Part shown: positions 8,654 through 16,653 of the stretch, piece after piece
Numbering within the stretch: position 1 is the first letter of the stretch
Layout: each line of letters opens with the position of its first letter
Position numbers and translations under genes: made by a program
Assembly (NCBI GenBank): GCA_964549995.1
Contig: CAZJXF010000044.1
Coordinates: 1-24,375, forward strand
Origin: Desulfatirhabdium sp964549995
GTDB taxonomy: Bacteria; Desulfobacterota; Desulfobacteria; Desulfobacterales; Desulfatirhabdiaceae
Direction: 5' to 3'
DNA: 24,375 nucleotides
Notes under the pieces: model-generated
The model's input: only the letters and a program-made list of their open reading frames with translations
Told to the model about the DNA's origin: nothing
Database searches by the model: none

Positions 8654-9550
8654 TCAAGGTGTCGGCAGCATACGACATGAAAACTTTATCACGAACCCTG
8701 CCGGGTGATATCCGAGTTTCGCCTTGCGCAACCCTTCGTCTCCCAAATCCTGCTCCCGGTTGATCCAAAGGATCGACTCGGGCAGGTGGGAGACGAAGAG
8801 CCAGTTGACGGCCTGATAGATGCCTTTGTAATCCGGATGGCCCTTCTCTACGTGAACGACGACGGTGGCTTCATCGATCGCTTCGGCGATGGTGTAGGCT
8901 GCCGGTTTTCCTGCCACGCGAACCATTCCTCCCATCAGATTTCCCAGCGCCTTCCAGTTCCGTAGAATTTCGGTGATCACCTCGTTTTCACCGGATAAGG
9001 ACTCGCTTTCCTCGCAAGATTTCCACGTGCACCAGTCCTCCTGAAGTGACAGGGCTTCTTCGACCAGGGCCTCGCTCATGGGCTCATAGGTGAAATCGTA
9101 GGACTTCAGAAACTGCGACAACAGATTCTTTTTCTTGTGGTATTTGTTTCCCTTCAGCTCCCGCAGATCCTGCGCCGCATACACATAGTCCCAGTGCTCC
9201 CGCGATTCCGTCACATGGATGTGCTCGCCGAAACGTCGACGCCAGATGTCTGCAAGTTTCTCCGGCACCCGGATCACGTCGTGTTCGGCCGCATGAGGAT
9301 GCATCAGCTCCCGCCGTTTCCAGTCGATCGCATCCCAATCGCCGATAGGGGCCCAGAGCATGGGCTGGGGAATCTGCTGCCGAATCCAGACGAGTTCTTC
9401 GTCCCAAGCGAGAGAAAGCCCATAGACGGCTCGCCAGCCCCAGAGGTTGACGAAGCTGTAGTCGCTGGCCTTCTGGGGACAGCGGTTGAAAAACGCCTCA
9501 TAGCGGGTGCGGTCGCTGAGGCGGATGGGGCCAAAGGGCGGAAGGGTCAT
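8654..9550 (-). CDS. DUF2156 (phosphatidylglycerol lysyltransferase C-terminal-like) protein
   Basis: This 298-residue soluble protein resembles the DUF2156/LPG synthase C-terminal family, a duplicated GNAT-like fold found at the C-terminus of MprF and as stand-alone proteins. Supporting motifs are L-K-G-N-K-Y-H-K-K-K-N followed by F-L-K-S-Y, an E-D-W-C-T-W stretch, the acceptor-fold segment A-Y-T-I-A-E-A and the C-terminal W-I-N-R-E-Q-D-L-G-D-E-G-L-R-K-A-K. There is no N-terminal flippase or membrane segment, unlike full MprF, so lipid aminoacylation should not be assumed. The start at 9550 has a GAGG-type ribosome site on the minus strand. It lies 11 bp downstream of the formyl-THF cyclo-ligase stop and is very probably co-transcribed with it. 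It converges with the Ig-repeat gene. The acyl or aminoacyl donor and acceptor are unknown. Confidence 0.8.
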   Translation of the reverse strand: MTLPPFGPIRLSDRTRYEAFFNRCPQKASDYSFVNLWGWRAVYGLSLAWDEELVWIRQQIPQPMLWAPIGDWDAIDWKRRELMHPHAAEHDVIRVPEKLADIWRRRFGEHIHVTESREHWDYVYAAQDLRELKGNKYHKKKNLLSQFLKSYDFTYEPMSEALVEEALSLQEDWCTWKSCEESESLSGENEVITEILRNWKALGNLMGGMVRVAGKPAAYTIAEAIDEATVVVHVEKGHPDYKGIYQAVNWLFVSHLPESILWINREQDLGDEGLRKAKLGYHPAGFVIKFSCRMLPTP

Positions 9551-9561
9551 GGGGCGTTTCC

Positions 9562-10149
9562 TCAGATCTTGTAGATGGTTCGCTTGTCGGTCAGGATGAT
9601 GTCTACGTACCGGTCATGGCTTTCCATCGGCACATGGGAGATGATCTTGTCTTCGAAGGCCACCGCAACCTTCCGCGTGGTGATGGGCAGTCGTGCGATC
9701 AGCCGATCGTAACGGCCTTCCCCATACCCCAGCCTTCCCCCTTTTTCGTCAAAGGCAAGCCCGGGCAAGATGGCGATATCGACATGCTCGAGGGCGATTT
9801 CCTTGCACTTGGCCGGATTGGGTTCGATCATGCCCGAAAGCCCCTTGATCAGTTCCCGCCGGGGATCGTTCACCCGGAACAGCCGGGCCTTGTGTTTGGG
9901 AGGATCGAAGACGGGCAACAAAACCGTCTTGCTGTTTTGAATGCAATGCAGCATGACCGGAACCATGTCCAGGTCATATTTTCGGTCGATGAACAGCAGA
10001 ACGACCTGAGCCTCGAAAAAATTGGCGAATTCATAGAGCTTACTCGTGATCGAACGTGTTCTGGCTTGAACTTCCGCCTCGGGCATGGCTTCCAGGAGTT
10101 GAATCTTGTCCTGCCGAATCTTCGACTTTTGTTGTTTGATGTCGTCCAT
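9562..10149 (-). CDS. 5-formyltetrahydrofolate cyclo-ligase
   Basis: The product (195 residues from the chosen start) matches the 5-FCL/MTHFS family, which converts 5-formyl-THF to 5,10-methenyl-THF with ATP hydrolysis in one-carbon metabolism. Diagnostic features are the basic N-terminal helix K-S-K-I-R-Q-D-K, the V-L-L-P-V-F segment, I-L-P-G-L-A-F-D, and the signature G-G-R-L-G-Y-G-E-G-R-Y-D-R. The frame extends upstream to an ATG at 10185, but the ATG at 10149 is preferred. Only 10149 has a purine-rich Shine-Dalgarno (GAGAGGAGAG) just upstream, and it aligns with the usual family start. It is the first gene of a two-gene minus-strand unit with the DUF2156 gene and is divergent from serS, with a 267-bp shared upstream region. 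The family is often named ygfA or fau in other species. Confidence 0.9.
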   Translation of the reverse strand: MDDIKQQKSKIRQDKIQLLEAMPEAEVQARTRSITSKLYEFANFFEAQVVLLFIDRKYDLDMVPVMLHCIQNSKTVLLPVFDPPKHKARLFRVNDPRRELIKGLSGMIEPNPAKCKEIALEHVDIAILPGLAFDEKGGRLGYGEGRYDRLIARLPITTRKVAVAFEDKIISHVPMESHDRYVDIILTDKRTIYKI

Positions 10150-10217
10150 GCTCTCCTCTCTTTCGGATATGCGTCGCTGCTTCATGAACGGTGAAAAGGA
10201 ATGATACGGTTTTGTGA

Positions 10218-10246
10218 TTGACTTCGCCGGATGCGCTTGCTACATC
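10218..10246 (+). promoter_or_regulatory. Possible sigma70-type promoter for the serS operon
   Basis: TTGACT (10218-10223) is followed after 17 bp by TACATC (10241-10246). The -35 matches well and the -10 only in part. It lies in the divergent region between the cyclo-ligase gene and serS, about 170 bp upstream of the serS start, which would give a long leader. It is a visual match only. Confidence 0.3.
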
Positions 10247-10327
10247 AACCACTATATGAAACCAACGTCGTAGGGCCGATTCAGGGAAAACAGAAGGTAT
10301 TCTCGTTTTTTCGGCCCCCGGCTTTCG

Positions 10328-10372
10328 ATCCTGCTTCAGGAATGACGGTTCAACAGAACCTCCTGACAGGAT
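10328..10372 (+). promoter_or_regulatory. Three-part stem-loop in the serS leader
   Basis: ATCCTG (10328-10333) pairs with CAGGAT (10367-10372), TCAGG (10336-10340) with CCTGA (10362-10366), and GGTTC (10347-10351) with GAACC (10356-10360) around an AACA loop. These stems nest into one 45-nt hairpin with small internal loops. No T-run follows, so it is not a simple terminator. It ends 44 bp before the serS ATG. It could be a leader control element, but no known riboswitch or T-box is recognised. Confidence 0.4.
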
Positions 10373-10416
10373 GCAGGTCCATCGCTGTTACGCAATCTCC
10401 AAATATAGGAACGCCC

Positions 10417-11691
10417 ATGCTGGAAATCAAGTTCGTCAGACAAAATATGTCCAAAGTCGAAGCATCGCTTGCCGCCCGGAACAAGCCGATCGATTTGTCG
10501 GGTCTCGTCGATCTCGACACCCAACGCAAGGCGGCCCTCGCCAAGCTGGAAGCGCTTCGACGTCAGCGCAACACCATTTCGGAACAGGTCGCCCGAATGA
10601 AAAAGACCGGGGAAGACACCGAAGCCCTCACCCAGCAGGTGAAGGCGGCCGCTTCCCGAATGAAGACCCTCGAAACGGAGCTTGCCGAGCTCGAAACAGC
10701 CGTCGAATCCATTCTGATGGGCATTCCGAACATTCCCCACGAATCGGTTCCCGTCGGAAAAGACAGTGACGACAATCCGGTCGTGAAGACCGTCGGTTCC
10801 CCCACCGCCTTCGATTTCGAACCTCTGCCCCACTGGACTCTCGGCGAGAAGCTCGGCATCTTCGATTTCGAGCGTGCCGCACGCATCACGGGCGCGCGCT
10901 TTCCGCTCTATTTCGGGATGGGGGCCAGACTCGAGCGGGCGCTGATCAACTTCATGCTCGATGTCCATACGACCCATCATGGGTATACCGAAGTGCTTCC
11001 GCCCTTCATCGTGAACCGCAGCAGCATGACCCACACGGGACAGCTCCCCAAATTCGCCGAAGACCTCTTCAAGCTCGAAAACTGGGACTACTTCCTCGTG
11101 CCAACGGCCGAAGTGCCGGTCACCAACATTCATCAAGAGGAAGTGCTCGAAGCGGACGCCCTGCCCATCCGCTATACGGCCTACACGCCTTGCTTTCGAT
11201 CGGAAGCGGGTTCCTACGGCAAGGACACCCGGGGGCTCATCCGACAGCACCAGTTCAACAAGGTCGAGCTCGTCAAATTCAGCCTACCCGAAACCTCCTA
11301 CGACGAACTCGAGAAGCTGCTGGCGGATGCCGAAGACATCCTTGTCCGCCTGGGACTGCCCTATCGGGTGGTCACCCTGTGTACCGGAGACCTTGGTTTT
11401 TCGGCGGCCAAGACCTACGATATCGAAGTGTGGATGCCTTCCCAGGGGGTGTATCGGGAAATTTCCTCTTGCAGCAATTTCGAGGATTTTCAGGCTCGCC
11501 GGGGAAACATCCGCTTCCGCAGAAAAGGCAAGAAGGGGACGGAATTGGTGCACACCCTCAACGGGTCGGGGCTTGCCGTCGGTCGAACGGTTGCGGCCAT
11601 TCTCGAAAACTGCCAGACTGCGAAAGGGACCGTCATCATCCCCGAAGCGCTTCGGCCTTACATGGCCGGCATGGAGGAGATCAAGCCATGA
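10417..11691 (+). CDS. serS: Seryl-tRNA synthetase
   Basis: This is a class II synthetase of 424 residues, the usual bacterial size, that charges tRNA-Ser in the cytoplasm. The N-terminal M-L-E-I-K-F-V-R-Q-N-M is the family start and is followed by the long antiparallel coiled-coil arm (about 30-100). Motif 2 begins near residue 257 (T-P-C-F-R-S-E-A-G with Y-G-K-D-T-R-G-L-I-R-Q-H-Q-F). Motif 3 lies near residue 383 (G-S-G-L-A-V-G-R-T). The open frame runs 62 codons further upstream to 10231, but those residues do not resemble the family, and an AGGA site (10407-10410) supports the ATG at 10417. The stop overlaps the thrC start (ATGA), and thrC is the second gene of the same unit. Confidence 0.97.
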   Translation: MLEIKFVRQNMSKVEASLAARNKPIDLSGLVDLDTQRKAALAKLEALRRQRNTISEQVARMKKTGEDTEALTQQVKAAASRMKTLETELAELETAVESILMGIPNIPHESVPVGKDSDDNPVVKTVGSPTAFDFEPLPHWTLGEKLGIFDFERAARITGARFPLYFGMGARLERALINFMLDVHTTHHGYTEVLPPFIVNRSSMTHTGQLPKFAEDLFKLENWDYFLVPTAEVPVTNIHQEEVLEADALPIRYTAYTPCFRSEAGSYGKDTRGLIRQHQFNKVELVKFSLPETSYDELEKLLADAEDILVRLGLPYRVVTLCTGDLGFSAAKTYDIEVWMPSQGVYREISSCSNFEDFQARRGNIRFRRKGKKGTELVHTLNGSGLAVGRTVAAILENCQTAKGTVIIPEALRPYMAGMEEIKP

Positions 11692-13190
11692 AGCCCGAAC
11701 ATTTTCCCGAATCCATTCGAGAACATATCCTGCCCAAACCCCGAAAGGGTCTTGTCTATCGGTGCTTGGGATGCGGTCAGGAATTCGGCATCGAAACCCT
11801 GCTCTACACCTGTCCGTCCTGTAAACAGGTACTGCTGCTCGAAGACCTCCAGAACGATCTGCTGAGGCAGATTTCCGGAAAGCGCTGGCGAGAAATCTTC
11901 GACTACCGCAAGATGCTCACGCTTCCGGCCCTTCGCGGCATTTACCGCTACCACGAATTCATCGGTCCGGTGATGCCGCTCGATGCCATCGTGTATCTGG
12001 GCGAGGGGCACACGCCCATGATCCGCATGAACCGAACCCTCGAGGACACCGTCGGGATGAAGGTCTATTTCAAGAACGACGGTCAGAATCCAAGCGCTTC
12101 CTTCAAGGATCGGGGGATGGCAAGCGCTTTGAGCTACATCCACTATCTGATCCAGAAGGGGGTGGTATCGGACGTGCTTGCCGTCTGTGCCTCGACGGGG
12201 GATACATCGGCATCCGCAGCGCTCTATGCCGCCTACTTGCAGCCGCATGTCAAGTCCGCCGTCCTTCTGCCTCACAAGAAGGTCACCCCCCAGCAGCTCT
12301 CCCAGCCCCTTGGAAGCGGCGCCCGTGTCTTTGAAATTCCCGGGGTATTCGACGATTGCATGAAGGTGGTGGAGGCCCTGTCCGAGCGTTACAACGTGGC
12401 CCTGCTCAATTCGAAAAACGCCTGGCGCATTCTGGGGCAGGAAAGTTACTCCTATGAAATCGCTCAGGATTTTGAATACGATCTTTCCGGAAAAGTCGTG
12501 GTCGTTCCCATTGGAAACGCTGGCAACATCACGGCTGTCATGAGCGGATTTCTAAAATTCTACGATGCGGGGGTCATCGACAGCCTGCCGAAAATCATCG
12601 GGGTGCAGTCCGAACATGCCAATCCAGTGTATCGGTACTATCTGGAGCCGGATGCGGCCCGAAGGCGGTTTGTGCCGGTCACGGTCCGCCCGAGCGTCGC
12701 CCAGGCCGCCATGATCGGCAATCCCGTATCGATGCCGCGGGTCATTCATCTGGTGAACCGATACAACCTGACCTCAGGTCGGCAAAATGTCTTTTTTGTG
12801 GACGTCCCTGAGCAGGCGATCATGGATTGTCAGATTCAGGCCAACCGCCAGGGGCACATCGCCTGCACCCACGGCGGCGAATGCCTTGCAGGGCTTCTAA
12901 CTGCCAAGGCCAAACGGTATGTGAGCGAAAACGAAACGGCGGTGCTCGATTCGACGGCCCATGCCCTCAAGTTCGCCGGATTTCAGGACATGTATTTTTC
13001 CGACGAGTTTCCGGCCGAGTTTGAAATCGAGCCCGATCCGGCGCTGAAGAACGTTCCGGAGCTCGTACGGCCCAACACGGTTTCGGTGTTTCCGGCCCCG
13101 GGTGCACCGCTCACCGGTGAAGCCTTCGATGCTTTCGTGAAAGGGGTCTCCGAGGCGATCGCCTCCCGACTGGGTCTCAAGCCCGCATGA
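11688..13190 (+). CDS. thrC: Threonine synthase
   Basis: This 500-residue PLP enzyme makes threonine from O-phosphohomoserine. An N-terminal zinc-ribbon-like segment has C-L-G-C and C-P-S-C pairs. The PLP lysine is K140 in N-P-S-A-S-F-K-D-R-G-M. Further matches are A-S-T-G-D-T-S-A-S-A, the phosphate-binding glycine/asparagine loop P-I-G-N-A-G-N, and the C-terminal C-T-H-G-G-E segment. The open frame continues back into serS in another frame (to 11190). The real start is the ATG at 11688, which overlaps the serS stop by 4 bp and has a GGAGGA site at 11673-11678. The tandem overlap with serS suggests coupled expression of serine charging and threonine synthesis. The next gene also overlaps or abuts its stop. 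Confidence 0.93.
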   Translation: MKPEHFPESIREHILPKPRKGLVYRCLGCGQEFGIETLLYTCPSCKQVLLLEDLQNDLLRQISGKRWREIFDYRKMLTLPALRGIYRYHEFIGPVMPLDAIVYLGEGHTPMIRMNRTLEDTVGMKVYFKNDGQNPSASFKDRGMASALSYIHYLIQKGVVSDVLAVCASTGDTSASAALYAAYLQPHVKSAVLLPHKKVTPQQLSQPLGSGARVFEIPGVFDDCMKVVEALSERYNVALLNSKNAWRILGQESYSYEIAQDFEYDLSGKVVVVPIGNAGNITAVMSGFLKFYDAGVIDSLPKIIGVQSEHANPVYRYYLEPDAARRRFVPVTVRPSVAQAAMIGNPVSMPRVIHLVNRYNLTSGRQNVFFVDVPEQAIMDCQIQANRQGHIACTHGGECLAGLLTAKAKRYVSENETAVLDSTAHALKFAGFQDMYFSDEFPAEFEIEPDPALKNVPELVRPNTVSVFPAPGAPLTGEAFDAFVKGVSEAIASRLGLKPA

Positions 13191-13204
13191 AGGAAGGAAG
13201 CGCC

Positions 13205-14734
13205 ATGCCGGAGAGCCGTCGGTGTCCTCTTCTTTCCGTCGGTTGTCTGGCGGTGGTTGTCGCCCTTGTTCCGGCGATGGTCTGGGCCGCTGCCGCCCTC
13301 GATGCGGCCAAACGCTATCATGTGATGCCCTTCGAGGGCCGCGATCTTGTCTGTGAACACTACACCTTTTCTGCGAAAGAAGATCCGCTGGCGGTCTACC
13401 AGCAGAAAGGCGAAATTTCTCAAGCCGATTTCGTCCGATTTCTGAGGATTCTGCGGGAGATCAATCCCAACTTGGCCAACCCTCTCCAGCCGCAACCCGG
13501 TGAGTCGGTGCTTCTTCCGCTTCGATTCGAAACCCTCGAACGATCGACCGGGGAAGCCCGATCTCTGGATGTGCCGATGCTCGCCATTCCGAATGCGAGT
13601 GCCGAAGCGCAAGACGTCAGTGTGCAACCGGCTGCCACTTCTCATCCTTCTCGGTTGGAGCATGTCGTACAACCAGGCGAAAATCTCTTTCGGATTGTGC
13701 TTCGGTATTTCGGTACATCCGACTGGCAGAAGCGGGTCGAACAGATCCTCCAGATCAACCCGAAGATCGGCGGAGTCAACCGCCTCAGGGCCGGTGAGCG
13801 GATCGTGCTCGTATCGAGCGCACCCGACCAACCGAGGCAAATTGAGGAAGGGACGACATCCGAATCGTCGAACGGTTTTCTGGACCTGCTGAAAGCGGCT
13901 GCCTTGCGGTTGAAAGCAAAGCTGTTTGCATCGGGAGATCTCTATTTCCCGAAGGAGGATGGCGGGGATTACCGGCTCGATCTGAGGCGGTATCCGATGC
14001 TGGAGATCCCTCGGAAACCCAAAATGTTCATCGATACCGAGGGACGTCTGAAGGACGAAGGCTTTCGTTGGATCCAGGGGTATTGGAAAGACGCTGCCGT
14101 CCTTGTCGTTCCGTCCGGAGTTCGGAATGTGAATATGCTCGTGGAGGCGGTGAACAGCACTGTGAGGGGCCCAGGTGCTGTAGGCGATGATTCGGCGGCA
14201 CAGCACTTAGGTGGTTTTCGAAAGCCGAAACTGGACGAATGGGTTGCGGGAAGGGTTTTTGGAGTCGATAGCCGGGATCCGAAACGAGCGATCGAACAGC
14301 TTTTAACGGCTTTGGGGCTTCGGCTGCAGCGCAGTGTTCAATTGAGCTTCCCTTATGCCGGAGCTCAGATTGAGACCGTCTGCGATCTGGTGGAATTGCC
14401 TTCTCGAAAGCCGTTGATCGTCGATTTCGGGGAATTCGGCGGGGATGCGGCGGCTGCGCTGAAGATGTGCGGCTTCGAGATAACGTCGTTTTCGGCGAAG
14501 GAAAATGTGCCCTCCATGATGCGGCGGATGCTGAAAGAGCTCTGTGCGATGGAGCCGGAGAGGTATCGGGTCGGCCCCTTTATCGATGAAGGGGGCGCCG
14601 GAGCGGTCGACCGGATCGATCTGCTTCCGCAGCATCGAGCGATCCTGCTTTTGATGGAACCCGTGCCTTCGGATCGCATCGAGAACTGGCTTCGCGATGG
14701 CTTTGATGTGGTTTGGTTGGATGATGGAAAGTGA
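13205..14734 (+). CDS. Exported LysM-domain protein of unknown function
   Basis: The product is about 509 residues. A signal peptide is visible (R-R near the start, hydrophobic core about residues 10-28, A-x-A-type cleavage region). An N-terminal segment with R-Y-H-V, E-I-N-P-N-L and P-G-E-S-V-L-L-P looks like a degenerate LysM-like module. A clear LysM follows at about 152-203 (H-V-V-Q-P-G-E-N-L-F-R-I, then I-L-Q-I-N-P-K-I and L-R-A-G-E-R-I-V-L). LysM modules bind peptidoglycan glycan chains, so a periplasmic, wall-bound location is likely. The remaining ~300 residues are not recognised. Frame-compatible ATGs occur at 13187 (overlapping the thrC stop by 4 bp) and 13205. I prefer 13205 because an AAGGAAG site lies just upstream and the signal peptide then starts normally. 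The 13187 start, with translational coupling, remains possible. Confidence 0.75.
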   Translation: MPESRRCPLLSVGCLAVVVALVPAMVWAAAALDAAKRYHVMPFEGRDLVCEHYTFSAKEDPLAVYQQKGEISQADFVRFLRILREINPNLANPLQPQPGESVLLPLRFETLERSTGEARSLDVPMLAIPNASAEAQDVSVQPAATSHPSRLEHVVQPGENLFRIVLRYFGTSDWQKRVEQILQINPKIGGVNRLRAGERIVLVSSAPDQPRQIEEGTTSESSNGFLDLLKAAALRLKAKLFASGDLYFPKEDGGDYRLDLRRYPMLEIPRKPKMFIDTEGRLKDEGFRWIQGYWKDAAVLVVPSGVRNVNMLVEAVNSTVRGPGAVGDDSAAQHLGGFRKPKLDEWVAGRVFGVDSRDPKRAIEQLLTALGLRLQRSVQLSFPYAGAQIETVCDLVELPSRKPLIVDFGEFGGDAAAALKMCGFEITSFSAKENVPSMMRRMLKELCAMEPERYRVGPFIDEGGAGAVDRIDLLPQHRAILLLMEPVPSDRIENWLRDGFDVVWLDDGK

Positions 14735-14800
14735 GGGGGGAGTAGAGAAGGGGAGAGGAAATAGCAAAAAGGAAAGAAGGAAGGGAAAAGGGGCGGATGG
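14735..14800 (+). other. Polypurine tract in intergenic region
   Basis: After the LysM gene stop, about 65 bases are almost all A/G on the plus strand, with only a few isolated pyrimidines. It lies in a 168-bp gap without a gene. No terminator hairpin is evident in it. Such strand-asymmetric tracts can be slippage- or triplex-prone, but here no function is shown. Confidence 0.6.
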
Positions 14801-14821
14801 GATCGGTTCGGTTCTGTACGT

Positions 14822-14870
14822 TCTGACTCCTGACTTCTGACTCCTGACTTCTGACTTCTGACTCCTGATA
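14822..14870 (+). repeat. Heptamer tandem repeat, YCTGACT x about 7
   Basis: Seven consecutive 7-bp units alternate TCTGACT and CCTGACT; the last is degenerate (CCTGATA). They fill the gap immediately upstream of the TPR lipoprotein gene. The repeat ends on an in-frame ATG (14870), so unit-number change would alter spacing or a possible N-terminal extension of the next gene. Confidence 0.9.
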
Positions 14871-14902
14871 TGCGACTTTCGCAGGAACCGGACAGTAACA
14901 TC

Positions 14903-15694
14903 ATGAACCGACGACCAGAGTTACCAGACGATCGAGTTTCTAAGAGGCGTCTTGCGGGATGGCTTGCCTGCCTGTTGCTGGTGTTCGCTGGTTGTGCGGC
15001 CAATCTCGAGGAAACCCGAAAACAATCCGAAGCCTATCGAAACATCGGAGAGGCCTATCTTGCCCAGGGAAATGCCACGGCAGCCCTTGGGGAGCTGCTT
15101 CACGCCGAAAATCTGTATCCGGACGACCCCTATCTTCAGAACGATTTGGGGCTGGCCTATCTCGGGAAAAACCGTCCCGAGCTGGCTGTTCCGCATTTTC
15201 AGAAAGCCATTTCTCTCAAGCCGGATTATGCGCCTGCCATCAACAACCTCGGGACCGCCTACATGGCCATGAAGGACTACGATCGGGCGATCGATGTGTT
15301 CCGCCGAATTACAAGCGATTTGCTCTATGCGACCCCCCACTATCCGTTGGCCAATATCGGCATGGCTTATTATCACAAGCGGCAATACGTCGACGCCATA
15401 TCTTATTTTGAACAAGCCCTGAAGATCGACCCCGGTTTTTCCGTTGCCGTCAAAGGTCTGGCTCGCACTTATGCGGCTATGGGTCAGCCCCAACGTGCTG
15501 TGGTGCTTCTCGAAGACAAGGTCAAATTACGACCTCAGGCTGCAGACCTGTGGTTTGAGCTTGGGGATCGGTATGCCGAACAGGGCCGGATGGATCAGGC
15601 GGCCAATGCCTACCAGACCGTCATCCGACTGGTTCCGGGAACCGACATGGCCAAGGCTGCCGAAGAGAAGCGCAGCCGCCTGCCGAAATCCTGA
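14903..15694 (+). CDS. TPR-repeat outer-membrane lipoprotein (PilW/PilF-like)
   Basis: This is a 263-residue lipoprotein from the chosen start. An R-R/K-R positive region and hydrophobic stretch lead to the lipobox L-L-V-F-A-G-C with C31 as lipidated cysteine. The +2/+3 residues are A-A, so outer-membrane sorting is expected. Five to six tetratricopeptide repeats fill the rest (A-Y-R-N-I-G-E-A-Y-L, N-D-L-G-L-A-Y-L, N-N-L-G-T-A-Y-M, A-N-I-G-M-A-Y-Y, F-E-L-G-D-R-Y-A). The order of repeats, with L-L-Y-A-T-P-H-Y before the fourth, resembles type IV pilus stability protein PilW/PilF, which assists secretin assembly. No pilus gene is in the window, so that role is tentative. An alternative ATG at 14870 adds 11 residues and starts in the heptamer repeat; the signal peptide favours 14903. 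The stop overlaps the next ATG (TGATG). Confidence 0.8.
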   Translation: MNRRPELPDDRVSKRRLAGWLACLLLVFAGCAANLEETRKQSEAYRNIGEAYLAQGNATAALGELLHAENLYPDDPYLQNDLGLAYLGKNRPELAVPHFQKAISLKPDYAPAINNLGTAYMAMKDYDRAIDVFRRITSDLLYATPHYPLANIGMAYYHKRQYVDAISYFEQALKIDPGFSVAVKGLARTYAAMGQPQRAVVLLEDKVKLRPQAADLWFELGDRYAEQGRMDQAANAYQTVIRLVPGTDMAKAAEEKRSRLPKS

Positions 15695-16224
15695 TGGAGT
15701 TATTTCCGGCAAACATGAATCACAACCGATGGATGGCCCATGCGCTTGAATTGGCTTCGGATGCACTGAAGGCCGGAGAATTTCCGGTCGGATGCATCAT
15801 CGTTTTGGATGACGAGATCGTTGCAAGCGGAAGGCGGGTTCATTCCAAGGGGCCTTCCCCAAGCGAACTTGATCATGCCGAGATCCTCGCCCTTCGGAAT
15901 CTCGAAGCTGCGGCATCCTTTCCGGCAGAAATCCGATCCCGCCTCCGGCTCTATTCCACTCTCGAACCCTGCCTCATGTGTATGGGTGCAATCCTCATCA
16001 GCGGTATTCGGAACATCGTCTATGCCTATGAAGACATCATGGGCGGCGCCGGTATGCTTCCGCTGCAAGCTCTCTCCCCCCTCTATTCCCAAGCACATGT
16101 GATGATCGTTTCCGGTGTGATGCGATCCGAGAGCCTTGCGCTGTTTCAGGCGTTTTTCCAAAATCCAGACGTCGGCTACTGGAGGGACAGCCTCCTGGCT
16201 CGATACACGCTGGATGCCGAATAG
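15694..16224 (+). CDS. Zinc nucleoside/tRNA adenosine deaminase family protein (TadA-like)
   Basis: This 176-residue cytidine/adenosine deaminase superfamily enzyme has the catalytic H-A-E (in L-D-H-A-E-I-L-A-L) and P-C-L-M-C zinc ligands, in the TadA-like context T-L-E-P-C-L-M-C-M-G-A-I. The N-terminus A-L-E-L-A-S-D-A-L-K-A-G-E-F-P-V-G also fits TadA, which makes inosine at tRNA wobble position 34. The segment before H-A-E and the C-terminal Y-A-Y-E-D-I-M-G-G differ from classical TadA, so a different base or nucleoside substrate is possible, and no gene symbol is given. The start at 15694 shares one base with the upstream stop (TGATG), arguing for coupling. An internal ATG at 15715 is an alternative; neither has a strong ribosome site. 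It is the last gene of the serS-side run. Confidence 0.78.
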   Translation: MELFPANMNHNRWMAHALELASDALKAGEFPVGCIIVLDDEIVASGRRVHSKGPSPSELDHAEILALRNLEAAASFPAEIRSRLRLYSTLEPCLMCMGAILISGIRNIVYAYEDIMGGAGMLPLQALSPLYSQAHVMIVSGVMRSESLALFQAFFQNPDVGYWRDSLLARYTLDAE

Positions 16225-16266
16225 CCGCTTTTCCCAGCGTCTCTGATGCCTTCTATCGGATACAAC

Positions 16267-16309
16267 ATCCGCCCCTTCGCCGCCTATCCTCGTTCCGGAT
16301 CGTTTTTTT
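16267..16309 (+). terminator. Possible terminator after the deaminase gene
   Basis: ATCCG (16267-16271) can pair with CGGAT (16296-16300), followed by CG and seven T residues (16303-16309). The stem is short and the loop is about 24 nt, so support comes mainly from the T-run and the position between operons. The T-run directly abuts palindromic element copy 1. Confidence 0.35.
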
Positions 16310-16623
16310 GATGGACTCGCAAAAAGTCCAAAAGACTCATCAGAGTCGCATGGGGGGAGACACGCCTTTTTCGTTGCATCGGATAAACTCAGCCGCCCGA
16401 GCTCGTAAGGGCCGGGCATGTAGCCAGACGTTCCAGGAAAGAGTATCCCATTGAAATAGCAAACTCTACAAACAAAAGCCGAAGCGTTTTGCATGCCCGG
16501 CCCAACGATCTCCGGCGGCTTCAAACAAGTATCCGATGCAACCTCAAAAGGCGTATCTCCCCCCATGCTCAGGCCCGGAAATTCCCCAAAATCGGGGGGA
16601 CGGCGACTTTTTGCGAGACCATC
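16310..16623 (+). repeat. Long palindromic element, copy 1 (314 bp)
   Basis: The ends are inverted repeats: GATGGACTCGCAAAAAGTC on the left and its near-complement (CGACTTTTTGCGAGACC then ATC) on the right. The body folds on itself. Bases 16348-16385 pair with 16530-16568 (nearly perfect: GCATGGGGGGAGA against TCTCCCCCCATGC and TTGCATCGGATA against TATCCGATGCAA). The next inner arms, with GCCGCCCGA and GGGCCGGGCATG, pair with CATGCCCGGCCC and TCCGGCGGC up to a ~70-nt centre. A small hairpin GACTC-ATCA-GAGTC sits on the left shoulder. No transposase is encoded. It lies between the deaminase gene and the pstS promoter. The same element recurs at 17862 and, inverted, at 24206. Confidence 0.93.
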
Positions 16624-16653
16624 TTTTTTCTTCGTTTAAAAAATTTTTCGCTT

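Noticed and set aside
10231..10416. N-terminal extension of serS by 62 codons
   Set aside because: The extension does not resemble seryl-tRNA synthetases, while M-L-E-I-K-F at 10417 is the family start with an AGGA site.
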